A DNA stretch of 64,000 bases from a bacterium (lineage in GTDB: Bacteria; Sysuimicrobiota; Sysuimicrobiia; Sysuimicrobiales; Humicultoraceae): contig JAVHLI010000009.1 in assembly GCA_031082185.1 (NCBI GenBank), forward strand, positions 1-64,000, given 5' to 3'. The notes below the pieces were generated by a model. It saw nothing but the letters and a program-made list of their open reading frames with translations, had not been told where the DNA came from and made no database searches. A program made the translations under genes and the position numbers. The number at the start of each line of letters is the position of its first letter. Position 1 is the first letter of the stretch. Positions 16,107-24,502 of the stretch are shown piece after piece.

Positions 16107-16676
16107 ATGGGGCGAAAGAGCCTTCCACCTACGACCTTGCTCTTTCCAACACCGGTTGTCTTAGTGACCTGTGTGGATGAAAAGGGAAAACCCAATATCA
16201 TCACGCTGGCCTGGGCAGGAGTGGTCAATTCCGAGCCTCCCATGATCGGCATTTCCATCAGGCCGGAACGATATTCGCATGGTTGCATAAAAGGGATGAG
16301 GGAATTTGTGGTCAATCTTCCCTCGGAGGAGATGGTCAGAGGGGTTGATGCCTGCGGGGTGGTCTCGGGAAGAAAGACGGATAAATTTGATCTGACGGGA
16401 TGGAAAGCCGTTCCAGCGGAGAAGGTGAAGGCGCCATTGATCGACGAATGCCCGGTTCAAATGGAGTGTAAAGTCAAACAGGTCATCTCCCTCGGAAGCC
16501 ACGATCTCTTCCTCGGCGAGGTCGTTGCCCTCCATGTGAAGGAGGAAGTGCAGGAGGAAAGGGGCCGGATCGATATCCTAAAAGCCCTTCCACTGGCCTA
16601 CTGTCCGGGCGCGCGGGAGTACTGGAGCCTCGGAAGACCCCTCGGCCATTATGGTTTTACCAAAGGCAGACCATGA
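16107..16676 (+). CDS. Flavin reductase-like (flavoredoxin) FMN-binding protein, probably acquired
   Basis: A 189-residue split-barrel flavin reductase/flavoredoxin-family protein, with the family features TLAWAGVVNSEPPMIGISIRP near the FMN site and FVVNLPSEEMV further on. It probably binds FMN and passes electrons to or from a ferredoxin or NAD(P)H partner. The DNA is visibly poorer in G+C than its neighbours, with many codons ending in A or T (AAA, GGA, ATT, TTT) and a Lys-rich protein, against flanking genes near 68% GC. A very strong ribosome site, AAGGAGG, lies at 16094-16100. The composition suggests recent transfer from a lower-GC anaerobe; no transposase flanks it. Confidence 0.85.
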   Translation: MGRKSLPPTTLLFPTPVVLVTCVDEKGKPNIITLAWAGVVNSEPPMIGISIRPERYSHGCIKGMREFVVNLPSEEMVRGVDACGVVSGRKTDKFDLTGWKAVPAEKVKAPLIDECPVQMECKVKQVISLGSHDLFLGEVVALHVKEEVQEERGRIDILKALPLAYCPGAREYWSLGRPLGHYGFTKGRP

Positions 16677-16724
16677 TCGTCGGGATTGACTACAGCGGAC
16701 GGCTTCAGCGGGCGCAGATTGATC

Positions 16725-17396
16725 GTGACTGACCGCTGGCGGGCCCTGGTGCCGGCTGCGACCTCGGTGCTGCTTGTGGCGCTGCTGCTCGCGGCACCTT
16801 CCCGGGCCGCGCTCGCGCAGGGCACGGCTGCGGAGTGGCCGGCCCTGGTCCGGCGGTTCGAGCAGCAGGTCCAGCAGACCCCAGGAGATCCAAGCGCCCG
16901 GTTTACGCTCGCGATGCTCTACGCGCGCAATGGGCGAGTCCTGGACGGTTTCAAGCAGCTTCAGGAGGCCGATCAAGCGATCGGTTCTCCTGCCGGCCGT
17001 CCGGCGCTGGCGCGGCAGATCGTCACCGAGGCGGAGGGGCTGCTGATCCGGAACCGTCATGATCTGCTCGCCCGGTACCGGTTGGCTTTTGCACGCTACT
17101 TCCTGGGAGAGCATCCGGCTGCCGCGGCCGAGTTCGAGCGTATCGTCGTGCTCGATCCGCGGAACGACTGGGGCTACGGTTATCTTGGGCAGGGGTACGC
17201 CAACCTGGGGCAGTTAGACCGCGCGATCGCAACGTGGGAGAGGGGACTCGCGGTCAATCCCAGGAACGCGGCGCTCCACTACATGCTGGGCCTAAGCTAT
17301 ACCCGCAAAGGGGACAAGAAGAAAGCCGCCGCCCATCTGGCCGCGGCGTATCGCGACCGGACGCTCTACGACTACATCACGCGGAACCCCCAATGA
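16725..17396 (+). CDS. Exported TPR-repeat protein
   Basis: The 223-residue product has an N-terminal signal sequence (about 20 hydrophobic residues ending AALAQG) and then TPR-like helical pairs. The clearest repeats are near the C-terminus: DWGYGYLGQGYANLGQLDRA and AALHYMLGLSYTRKGDKKKA. TPR proteins are scaffolds; in the periplasm they often help envelope assembly. The GTG at 16725 puts the start directly before the signal peptide; an in-frame TTG at 16686 is possible. The stop overlaps the LptA-like gene as ATGA, which suggests a joint role in outer-membrane biogenesis. The specific partner is unknown. Confidence 0.75.
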   Translation: MTDRWRALVPAATSVLLVALLLAAPSRAALAQGTAAEWPALVRRFEQQVQQTPGDPSARFTLAMLYARNGRVLDGFKQLQEADQAIGSPAGRPALARQIVTEAEGLLIRNRHDLLARYRLAFARYFLGEHPAAAAEFERIVVLDPRNDWGYGYLGQGYANLGQLDRAIATWERGLAVNPRNAALHYMLGLSYTRKGDKKKAAAHLAAAYRDRTLYDYITRNPQ

Positions 17397-18250
17397 GACC
17401 GCCGGTGAGTGCCGCGCGCGCCACGCTCTTCGCTCTTGCCGCGGCGACGCTCTGGCTCGGGACGGTCCCAGGGCTAGCCGCACCCTCTGCCGCAGCGCCG
17501 GCCGCCACGCCGGCACCGGCGTCATCCCCGCGGCTTCTGGTGACCGCGGACGAGTTGCACGCCGACGTCCCAGCCCGCGTGGTGACGGCCGCGGGTCGGG
17601 TGCGCATCACCGACGGCACCACGACGGCCACCGCAGCGCGGGCGACCCTATACCATGGGGAAGGGCGCGGGGTCCTGACCGGCCGGGCAAAGGTGGTCAC
17701 CCCTCAGGGCGTGCTCGAGGGCGCCGAGATCACGGTCCACTACACCACATCGGCGATCACCCGCATCGTAGCGCGTGGGAAGGCCAGCCTGGATATCGAG
17801 AACAGTCTGGTCACTGCCGCCCAAGTGACCATAGTGCCGGAGACGGACACCGTCACCGCCTCGGGCGAGGTCACTTTCTTCACGCCGCCCGATCTGATTG
17901 CCACCGGCGCGAGGCTGGTCTACCGCCGCACGCGCGGGGAGGCAGTCCTGGAGGGCCGCGCCCGCGTGCAGAGCCGGGACGGATTCGTCCAGTGTGAGCG
18001 GATTGAGGCCTTTGGCCGCTGGGAGCGATTGAAAGCCACTGGGGGCGTGCACGCGGTCCTACGCGACATTGAGGTCCGAAGCGCGGCAGCGGAGGTCTTC
18101 ATGGCGGAGCGCAAGGCCGTCTTCGGCGGCGAGGTGAAACTGACACAGGCGGGCCGCCTCCTGACGACCGAGAAGCTGACGGTCTGGTACGCGGCCGGAC
18201 GATTCGTGGCGGAAGGCCAGACCAGGGCGCGGATAGAAACAACACCCTGA
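17393..18250 (+). CDS. LptA/OstA-like periplasmic protein
   Basis: A 285-residue secreted protein with a signal peptide (hydrophobic residues 10-30, LAAPSA region) followed by repeated beta-jellyroll OstA units. Recurrent motifs are VTAAGRVRITDG, ASGEVTFFTP and FGGEVKLTQAGRLLTTEKLTVW, the 'x-G-x-V-x-h' pattern of LptA and LptC, which form the periplasmic bridge that carries LPS. It is longer than E. coli LptA (185 residues) and may hold more jellyroll units. The true start is the ATG at 17393, overlapping the TPR gene stop by 4 nt. LptD-like protein is encoded at 31893. Confidence 0.8.
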   Translation: MRPPVSAARATLFALAAATLWLGTVPGLAAPSAAAPAATPAPASSPRLLVTADELHADVPARVVTAAGRVRITDGTTTATAARATLYHGEGRGVLTGRAKVVTPQGVLEGAEITVHYTTSAITRIVARGKASLDIENSLVTAAQVTIVPETDTVTASGEVTFFTPPDLIATGARLVYRRTRGEAVLEGRARVQSRDGFVQCERIEAFGRWERLKATGGVHAVLRDIEVRSAAAEVFMAERKAVFGGEVKLTQAGRLLTTEKLTVWYAAGRFVAEGQTRARIETTP

Positions 18251-18296
18251 CAGATACACCGGCGCCACACCGCGGCCCGGGTGGGGAGGTACCACC

Positions 18297-19202
18297 ATGA
18301 CCACAGCGCGCACCAAGAGACCGCAGCTTGATTCAATGTCGCTCGCGCACGGCAAGCGCGCGCGACTGTACCGCCTGCTGTACCAGTACGGACCCGGGCA
18401 GGGCACCATGCTCATTCTCCCTGTGGACCAGGGTCTCGAACACGGCCCGGTGGATTTCCTTCCCAACCCGCCGAGCGAGAACCCGGAGTTCCAGATACGA
18501 CTGGCGATTGACGGCGGCTACTCCGCCATCGCATTCCACTACGGCATCGCCGCGCGCTACCTGGCTTCCAACGCCGGCAAGATCCCGCTCATACTCAAGA
18601 TCAACGGCAGCACGAGCATTCCGCCTTCGGACCGGGCGTTCTCGGGGATGACCGCGCGGGTCGAGGACGCGGTCCGGCTCGATGCCGCCGCGGTCGGCTA
18701 CACCCTCTACGTGGGTTCTCCCCGACAGGACGAGGACTTCGCTCAACTGGCCGAGGTGCGCGCGGAGTGCGACCGCTACGGAATGCCCCTGGTCGTCTGG
18801 TCGTATCCCAGAGGCGAGGCGATCGAGAAGAAGGGCGGTCGCGACAGTTTGTTCGCCGTGGACTACGCCGCGCGCGTGGCGACCGAGCTCGGCGCCGACG
18901 TTATCAAGCTCAACGTCCCGGTTTTCGATCAGAAGTCCAAGGAAGGCTCGCCCAAACCCTACAACGGCATAATTCTAGAGTACCGCGAGGCAGTGGAAAA
19001 GGTCGTGCGCAGCGCAGGGCAGGCGTTCGTGCTGTTCAGCGGCGGCGGCAAGATCGGCGATGCGGATCTGCTTGAGAAGGCAAGACTCGTGATGCAGGCC
19101 GGCGCCACCGGGCTCATCTTCGGCCGGAACATGTGGCAGCGTCCGATGGCCGAGGCGCTGCGCATCACCGCGGAGATCAAGCGCCTGATGCTGGAGGAGT
19201 AG
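18297..19202 (+). CDS. fbaB: Class I fructose-bisphosphate aldolase (DhnA/FbaB type)
   Basis: A 301-residue Schiff-base aldolase of the DhnA type that cleaves fructose 1,6-bisphosphate. Signatures include PVDQGLEHGP near residue 45, GADVIKLNVP with the expected Schiff-base Lys204, and the phosphate-binding VLFSGGGKIGD followed by GLIFGRNMWQRP. Length matches the archaeal/bacterial DhnA family. ATG start with GGGGAGG at 18283-18289. It is 5 nt upstream of an MDR dehydrogenase gene and may share a transcript with it. Confidence 0.93.
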   Translation: MTTARTKRPQLDSMSLAHGKRARLYRLLYQYGPGQGTMLILPVDQGLEHGPVDFLPNPPSENPEFQIRLAIDGGYSAIAFHYGIAARYLASNAGKIPLILKINGSTSIPPSDRAFSGMTARVEDAVRLDAAAVGYTLYVGSPRQDEDFAQLAEVRAECDRYGMPLVVWSYPRGEAIEKKGGRDSLFAVDYAARVATELGADVIKLNVPVFDQKSKEGSPKPYNGIILEYREAVEKVVRSAGQAFVLFSGGGKIGDADLLEKARLVMQAGATGLIFGRNMWQRPMAEALRITAEIKRLMLEE

Positions 19203-19207
19203 GACCG

Positions 19208-20236
19208 ATGCAGGCCGTTCACATCCACCAGCACGGAGGCCCGGAGGTTTTGGTCTACGAGGCGGCTCCGGATCCGGTACCCGGGCCGACCGACGTCCTC
19301 GTCGCCGTAAGGGCGGCCGCGCTTAACCACATTGACCTGTGGGTCAGGCGCGGTCTGCCCAGGCTGCGGCTGCGTTTTCCCCACATCCTGGGCGCCGACG
19401 TGGCCGGTGTGGTGGCAGGCATCGGCGATCGCGCCACCGGCGTGGCCGTCGGTGACGAGGTGATGATCTCGCCCGGGGTTTCGTGCGGGCAGTGTCCGGC
19501 CTGCATCTGTGGCCGCGACACGTTGTGCGACTCGTTCTCGATTCTGGGGGAGCACATCCCGGGCGGCTACGCCGAGTTCGTTGCCGTTCCCCGCGTGAAC
19601 GTGCTGCCCAAGCCCTCCCACCTGAGCTTCGAGGAGGCCGCGGCCGTACCCCTGGTCTTCCTGACCGCCTGGAACATGCTTGTTACCAACGGGCGTATCA
19701 GGATGGGCGAGACTGTGCTGATCTGGGGTGCGGGCAGCGGTGTGGGCAGCGCCGGGGTGCAGATCGCGCGGCAGTTCGGGGCCCGGGTGATCGCCACCGC
19801 CGGCGCGGACTGGAAGCTGGACCGCGCCAGGGAGCTGGGCGCCCACGAGGTGGTCAACCACTCTGAGCAGGACGTCTACGAGGAAGTGCGCCGCCTGACC
19901 GACCGGCGGGGAGTGGATGTGGTGTTCGACCACGTGGGCAAGGCCACCTGGGAGATCAGTCTAAGGTCGCTGGCGCGCGGGGGCCGGCTGGTGACCTGCG
20001 GTGCCACGACGGGTGCCGACGGGACCACCGACATCCGGTACATCTTCGGCCGGCAACTGGCGATCCACGGGACCTGGGTGGGCACCAAGCGTGAGATGCT
20101 CGAGGTGATGCGGCTGGTCGAAACAGGGGGCGTGCGTCCGGTGGTGCATGCGGTGCTGCCGCTGGCGCAGGCCGCGGAAGCCCACCGCATGCTGGAGCGC
20201 CGCGAACAGTTCGGGAAGGTCGTGTTGGTGCCCTAG
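19208..20236 (+). CDS. Zinc-binding dehydrogenase, quinone-oxidoreductase-like (MDR)
   Basis: A 342-residue MDR protein. The structural zinc lobe is kept (Cys93, 96, 99, 107 in CGQCPACICGRDTLC), but the position of the catalytic cysteine reads ALNHIDLWVRRGLP, so the catalytic zinc is probably absent. The cofactor loop is GAGSGVGSAGVQIA. This combination is typical of zeta-crystallin/quinone-reductase-like members using NADPH. Substrate unknown. The ATG at 19208 follows the aldolase stop by 5 nt. Its TAG stop and the TAG stop of the opposite-strand moaD-moaE gene are both read from one CTAG (20233-20236). Confidence 0.85.
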   Translation: MQAVHIHQHGGPEVLVYEAAPDPVPGPTDVLVAVRAAALNHIDLWVRRGLPRLRLRFPHILGADVAGVVAGIGDRATGVAVGDEVMISPGVSCGQCPACICGRDTLCDSFSILGEHIPGGYAEFVAVPRVNVLPKPSHLSFEEAAAVPLVFLTAWNMLVTNGRIRMGETVLIWGAGSGVGSAGVQIARQFGARVIATAGADWKLDRARELGAHEVVNHSEQDVYEEVRRLTDRRGVDVVFDHVGKATWEISLRSLARGGRLVTCGATTGADGTTDIRYIFGRQLAIHGTWVGTKREMLEVMRLVETGGVRPVVHAVLPLAQAAEAHRMLERREQFGKVVLVP

Positions 20237-20916
20237 GGTTCTGGAGCCGCCGGTGGGGTGGTGGGTTCTTCCTCCCCGATCCACTCGGCGCCGCCGGTCC
20301 AGATCTCCTTCTTCCATATCGGGACGGTCTGCTTGAGGGCGTCAATGGCGAAACGGCCGGCCTCGAACGCCTCGCGGCGGTGTGGCGCGGCCACCGCGAT
20401 GGCGACGCTGATCTCGCCGATTGCGAGCGTGCCCAGGCGGTGAACGATGGCGATGCGTGCACCCCAGCGTTCGGCCGCCTGCTGTGCGATGCGGGCCATC
20501 TCGGTCCGCGCGAGCGCCTCGTACGCCTCGTACTCCAGACGCTCGACGTCGCGGCCGCGCGAGTGGTCCCGGACCGTGCCGAGGAACAGCACGGCCGCGC
20601 CCGCGCCCGGGTGGCGCACCGAGTCGAGCACCGCTTCCACGCGGATGGGGTTCCTTACCAGTTCGATGAGAGAGCCGCCGCTGACCGGTGCCAGCAGCGC
20701 AACGCGGTCGCCGTCGGCCAGGGCGCTGTCCCCCGGCACTACCGTGTCGTTGATCGCCACTGTGGTCGGGCGCGGCATGCGGCTGAGTTTCGGATACTCG
20801 GCGGCGAGGATGGCCCAGACTCCGCCGGCCGTGGTGCCGTCCGGGACCGCAAGCTGAACGGTTGGGGTGCCCACGGCTTCCCTGTGGGCGGCGAATAGAG
20901 AGACGGTGATCTGCAT
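20233..20916 (-). CDS. MoaD-MoaE fusion (molybdopterin synthase, both subunits)
   Basis: A 227-residue natural fusion of the two molybdopterin synthase subunits. Residues 1-81 are MoaD, a ubiquitin-like sulfur carrier ending in the diagnostic APVSGG (Gly80-Gly81). Residues 82-227 are MoaE, with FLGTVRDHSRGRDVERLEYEA and the active-site stretch LKQTVPIWKKEIW containing the expected lysines. The carrier's terminal Gly must become a thiocarboxylate, which cannot form while it is peptide-bonded to MoaE, so processing is expected; the M. tuberculosis MoaX fusion is reported to be cleaved there. MoeZ-like activation is encoded at 6141, and a Mo-enzyme at 2842. Minus strand, ATG at 20916. Confidence 0.92.
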   Translation of the reverse strand: MQITVSLFAAHREAVGTPTVQLAVPDGTTAGGVWAILAAEYPKLSRMPRPTTVAINDTVVPGDSALADGDRVALLAPVSGGSLIELVRNPIRVEAVLDSVRHPGAGAAVLFLGTVRDHSRGRDVERLEYEAYEALARTEMARIAQQAAERWGARIAIVHRLGTLAIGEISVAIAVAAPHRREAFEAGRFAIDALKQTVPIWKKEIWTGGAEWIGEEEPTTPPAAPEP

Positions 20917-20962
20917 GGGGTCGTCAGAACCGGTTCACGCGCATCGTAGCACGCGTCCCCCC

Positions 20963-21856
20963 GTGCCGCAAGGATGGTGCTGCGCGCAGATCCGCGATCC
21001 GTACGCTGCCCCCGGGGCCTACCACAAGGCCCAGCTGCACTGCCACAGCCGCCGCTCCGACGGCCAGTTCGAGCCCGCCGATCTGGCCCGCCGATACCGT
21101 GACGCCGGGTACAGTTTCATGTGCCTCACCGACCATGACCGAGTGACGCGCTGCGATGAGGTGAACGACGGTTCGTTCCTGGCTCTGCCGGGGGTCGAGG
21201 AGACGATAGTCCGCTGTGTGCCGCCGCTGGGACCGCACCTGGGCCGCCTGCTGGTTGACCAGGTGCTGGGTTCCGGGTCTGCCCAGGACCGCATCACGCG
21301 CACCCTGGCCTGCGGCGGAATACCGTGCCTGGAGCATCCGTCCTGGACCGGTAACCTGTGGACCGGCGCATGGGCGGCCGAGACGATGGCAGCTCTGCCC
21401 GGGCCTTTTCTGGTTGAGATCTGGAACCCACACTCGAATCCAGATGAGGACCTACGCCGTTGGGCCCGCGCCGCCTGGGCGCACGGCCCGGAGGGGCGCA
21501 TCGGCGCGGTAGCCGGCGACGACTGCCACCTCCTGCCCCAGTTCGACCGCGGCTGGGTGATGGTGAAGGTGGAGACGATCACGGCCGACGCCCTGCGCGC
21601 CGCGCTGCTTTCCGGGGCATTCTACGCCAGCACAGGCGTGGAAGCCGATTTCGGCGTCGTGGGCGATGCGATTGAGGCGCGCAGCGCCGCCGACGAGGTG
21701 CACTTGTTCGATGCCGCGGGCGGCCAGCGCGCCGCGTTCCGTGGGGGCGAAGGCCGCTACACGCCTACTGGAGACGAAGGGTTCGTGCGGGTGGAGTGCC
21801 GGGCCGGGCCGGCACGGGCATGGAGCCAGGCATTCTGGGTGAGCGCGCAGCCGTGA
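20963..21856 (+). CDS. PHP-domain metal-dependent phosphoesterase
   Basis: A PHP-superfamily hydrolase of about 297 residues. Metal-ligand motifs are LHCHSRRSDG near the start, LTDHDRV about 35 residues later, CLEHPSW in the middle and AGDDCH near residue 185. Such proteins hydrolyse phosphomonoesters or nucleotides; the substrate is unknown. The start is uncertain: GTG at 20963 fits the domain boundary, while the in-frame ATG at 20915 would share its bases with the divergent moaD-moaE start codon, leaving no intergenic space. The stop overlaps the Nudix gene as GTGA. The C-terminal 60 residues are a small beta-rich extension. Confidence 0.8.
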   Translation: MPQGWCCAQIRDPYAAPGAYHKAQLHCHSRRSDGQFEPADLARRYRDAGYSFMCLTDHDRVTRCDEVNDGSFLALPGVEETIVRCVPPLGPHLGRLLVDQVLGSGSAQDRITRTLACGGIPCLEHPSWTGNLWTGAWAAETMAALPGPFLVEIWNPHSNPDEDLRRWARAAWAHGPEGRIGAVAGDDCHLLPQFDRGWVMVKVETITADALRAALLSGAFYASTGVEADFGVVGDAIEARSAADEVHLFDAAGGQRAAFRGGEGRYTPTGDEGFVRVECRAGPARAWSQAFWVSAQP

Positions 21857-22437
21857 TTCTCGGCGTCTCGGTGCTCCTACGGCAGGAAGGCAGGCTTCTG
21901 TTCGAGGTTCAGAAGCCCGAGAGGTGGACACACACGCCCGGAGGAGGGGTCATCATCGGGATAGGCTGCGTCGGTGGACGCGTCGAGCCGGGTGAGTCCG
22001 CGGTCGAGGCGCTTCAGAGGGAGGCGCTGGAGGAGATCGGCTGTACTATCCTCCTGGACAGACCGGCAGAGCCCTTCTCCGTGGGTGCGGATGGCGCTGT
22101 GAGGCCTCGCCGGCCTGAGGAGGTTCCGGAGGGAGCGCTGTTCCTCTGGGAGGGATCCGGGCCCGGTTTCATCGAGGGCGGTCAGGTCGCGGTCTTCTCG
22201 GGGACACCTGCTGGCCCGCTTAACCTCGGTGACCTCCCCGCCGTCATCGGCATGAGCCATGAGACACTCCTGGAGTGCGGTCACCATCCCCTGACCATTG
22301 AGATCGTGCTTGCCCGCGGAGGGACGATCGAGGAGCGGCAGGCCGTCCCGCGGGTCGCGCGGCTGGCACCGGTGGACACGGCGGAAGTTGTGGTCGCGTT
22401 GCCTGATGAGTTCAGGCGCCGCGCGCTTCGCCGCTAA
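21853..22437 (+). CDS. Nudix hydrolase
   Basis: A 194-residue Nudix protein with the box GRVEPGESAVEALQREALEE followed by IGC, matching Gx5Ex7REUxEExGU. It would hydrolyse a nucleoside diphosphate linked to another group. The C-terminal half lacks a recognised specificity motif. The GTG start at 21853 overlaps the PHP phosphoesterase stop as GTGA, so two phospho-bond hydrolases are translated together. The stop TAA and the opposite-strand TAG of the LpxB-related gene share CTA at 22434-22437. Confidence 0.85.
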   Translation: MILGVSVLLRQEGRLLFEVQKPERWTHTPGGGVIIGIGCVGGRVEPGESAVEALQREALEEIGCTILLDRPAEPFSVGADGAVRPRRPEEVPEGALFLWEGSGPGFIEGGQVAVFSGTPAGPLNLGDLPAVIGMSHETLLECGHHPLTIEIVLARGGTIEERQAVPRVARLAPVDTAEVVVALPDEFRRRALRR

Positions 22438-23576
22438 CGTACACGTTGGTCGAGCATCTCAAGTAGGGCCGCGCTGATGCGCGCGGAGCCGCCCGGCGGT
22501 CCCATGCGCGCCCGCCCCACCGCGCCACGCCGCCCCCGCTCGTCCGGATCGCGGAGCAACCGCACTGCGGCTGCGGCCGCCTCATGCCAGTTGCGGGTGG
22601 GAATGAGGGCCTCGCCCAGGAGCCGGCGCTGCATCTGAAGGAAGGCGGGAGTAAACTGCGTGCCCGGGCCGGGGAATGCCACCACCGGCCTGCCCAGCCC
22701 TACGGCCTGCTCGTTGGCGGTCCCCGCCATCCCGATGACGACGCTGGCTCTTACCACCGCGTCTGCGAACGCGCTGGTGAGGACAAGGTGCGCGCCGCCG
22801 ACGGTCACGCCGCCGACCGCCGCGCCGTCCTCGTGGGGTTCTTCCTGGGGGAGGTGGCGTAGAACATCCTCGACGGCGACGGTCGGCGCCACTGCCAGAA
22901 GGAATCGGACGCCCGGTTCCTCCGCAGCGATCGCCTGCGCGGCCTGCGCGAGTAGCGCGGCGTTTCCAGGCGCGTCGGCGCGGCTCCCCGGCAGCAGTGC
23001 CACCACCTGCGTGTCGGGGGACAGGCCGAACGTCTCACCCGCGCCCTCGACCAGGTCCATCATCACGTTGCCCAGCGCGACCGACTGCAGCCCCATCGCG
23101 GCCAGGGCTTCAGCCGTGTCGGGATCGCGCGCGAAGATCCGGCTGGCACGGCCGCGCATCACCCAGGTGGCCAGCGTGCCGAACTCGCAGATCCGCACCG
23201 AATCGGCGGTGGAAACGAACGCCACCTGGCGAGAGGCTCCCGAGGCCATCCACAGGCAGTAGGCGTCACCGACCGCCACGACAAGGTCGTGCCTGCCGCG
23301 CTGGGCCGCCAGCGTCCGCCTCTGCCCAAGCCACAGCCCGATCAGGCCGGCGGCCAGATCGGCGCCCAGCCCCCTCAGCCCGCTGCGCATCGAGAACCCG
23401 CCGCTGGGCATCGTCCGTCGGGGGTCCAGCAGCGGGACCTCGGGAGGATAGGCCCCTGTGCCGACCAGCGGATAGCCCGTCACGTCTGCGCCCGCAACCT
23501 GCAGGCGGCCGCCTATGGCCGCGGCGATCAGGTCCTCGCCGATGCCGTTGCTGATGAAGAGCACCCGCCGCGTCAT
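22434..23576 (-). CDS. Lipid-A-disaccharide synthase-related glycosyltransferase
   Basis: A 380-residue GT-B-type protein of the LpxB-related family known from cyanobacteria and Deinococcus relatives. It starts FISNGIGEDLIAAAI, has a central ALGNVMMDLV and VVALLPGSRADAPGNAALL (the LpxB-like donor region), and a C-terminal VIGMAGTANEQAVGLGRPVVAFPG. It probably transfers a sugar to a lipid-linked acceptor, but not necessarily in classical lipid A synthesis. The frame stays open upstream, but the ATG at 23576 gives a 4-nt overlap with the preceding GT2 gene and matches the family start. It is the last gene of a minus-strand operon whose first gene is a different LpxB-like protein. Confidence 0.82.
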   Translation of the reverse strand: MTRRVLFISNGIGEDLIAAAIGGRLQVAGADVTGYPLVGTGAYPPEVPLLDPRRTMPSGGFSMRSGLRGLGADLAAGLIGLWLGQRRTLAAQRGRHDLVVAVGDAYCLWMASGASRQVAFVSTADSVRICEFGTLATWVMRGRASRIFARDPDTAEALAAMGLQSVALGNVMMDLVEGAGETFGLSPDTQVVALLPGSRADAPGNAALLAQAAQAIAAEEPGVRFLLAVAPTVAVEDVLRHLPQEEPHEDGAAVGGVTVGGAHLVLTSAFADAVVRASVVIGMAGTANEQAVGLGRPVVAFPGPGTQFTPAFLQMQRRLLGEALIPTRNWHEAAAAAVRLLRDPDERGRRGAVGRARMGPPGGSARISAALLEMLDQRVR

Positions 23577-24502
23577 CGCCGCCGCCGGCGCGCGTCGAAG
23601 ACGCCCTCGTAGAACGACCGCCACAGCAGGTGGCTGAAGATTTCGCTGCACACGATGGTCAGCCCGGCACGCTCGGCGAGCCGTAGGATCGGGAGCAGCG
23701 CGACGGTCACGAGCCCGCTGCGGTAGACGAGCCACTTGAGCGGCAGCAGCACCGGCAGGATCTCCAGGAACGTCCCAAGGTGCCAGTTGCGGCCGTGCTT
23801 CTCCCAGAAGTAGACCGCGCCCTCCCCGGCCTGCCGAAGTTTCTCCCGGGCCTCCTCGAGCGTCTGGATATGGTAGTGGTACGCTACCGCCGTGTGCTCG
23901 TACCGCAGCGTGACCCCGTGACGCACCAGGCGAAACGCCAGCTCGATGTCCTCCCACCCATACCCCTGGAACCCTTCGTCGAATCCGCCGCCGTGCCTGA
24001 ACGCATCCGCGTTCACGGAGAAGTTGCGAGTGATCACGTGGTACGGCGACAGCCCTTCCCGCCTACGAATGGTGACGTCGGGCATCACGTTACAGGCCCT
24101 CATGTACATGGTGGTCAGGCTGTCGGGATGCTGGACCGATCGGCCCTGAACGCCCAGCGCGCCTCCGTTCGCGTGGTGCGCCAGGTGCGCAGAGACGAGC
24201 CCGGGTGTCGCCCAGATGTCGGCATCCAAGAACAGCAGCGCACGGCCTCGGGCCTCGGCGGCACCCAGGTTACGCGCGGCCGCGCGGCCGCGGTTCGCCT
24301 GGCGGAGAACGCGGATCGGCACAGATCCCAGGCTTTCTTCGAGGCCGTCCGTGGATCCATCGTTCGAACCGTCGTCCACGATTACTATCTCGAAACGGTC
24401 GGGATCGGCATCCTGAGCCTGCAGCGCCTCGATGGCCCTGTGGAGCACCCAGCCACCGTTGTAGGCCGGGATGACGACGCTGATCTCGGGCCCTGAACTC
24501 AT
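23573..24502 (-). CDS. Glycosyltransferase family 2
   Basis: A 309-residue inverting GT-A enzyme. The N-terminus SVVIPAYNGGWVLHRAIEAL, the VDDGSNDGSTDG nucleotide loop, the DXD-type LLFLDADIWATP and the GYGWEDIELAFRL acceptor motif (ED) are all present. Residues 230-309 hold hydrophobic helices that probably attach it to the inner membrane, so it is likely to act on a lipid-linked glycan. It sits between an O-antigen-ligase-like gene (ATGA overlap) and the LpxB-related gene (4-nt overlap). Confidence 0.9.
   Translation of the reverse strand: MSSGPEISVVIPAYNGGWVLHRAIEALQAQDADPDRFEIVIVDDGSNDGSTDGLEESLGSVPIRVLRQANRGRAAARNLGAAEARGRALLFLDADIWATPGLVSAHLAHHANGGALGVQGRSVQHPDSLTTMYMRACNVMPDVTIRRREGLSPYHVITRNFSVNADAFRHGGGFDEGFQGYGWEDIELAFRLVRHGVTLRYEHTAVAYHYHIQTLEEAREKLRQAGEGAVYFWEKHGRNWHLGTFLEILPVLLPLKWLVYRSGLVTVALLPILRLAERAGLTIVCSEIFSHLLWRSFYEGVFDARRRRR

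Noticed and set aside
23577-23957. 127-codon upstream extension of the LpxB-related gene
   Set aside because: The extension overlaps the GT2 gene completely and is Arg/Ala/Pro-rich; the ATG at 23576 matches the family start and gives a 4-nt overlap.
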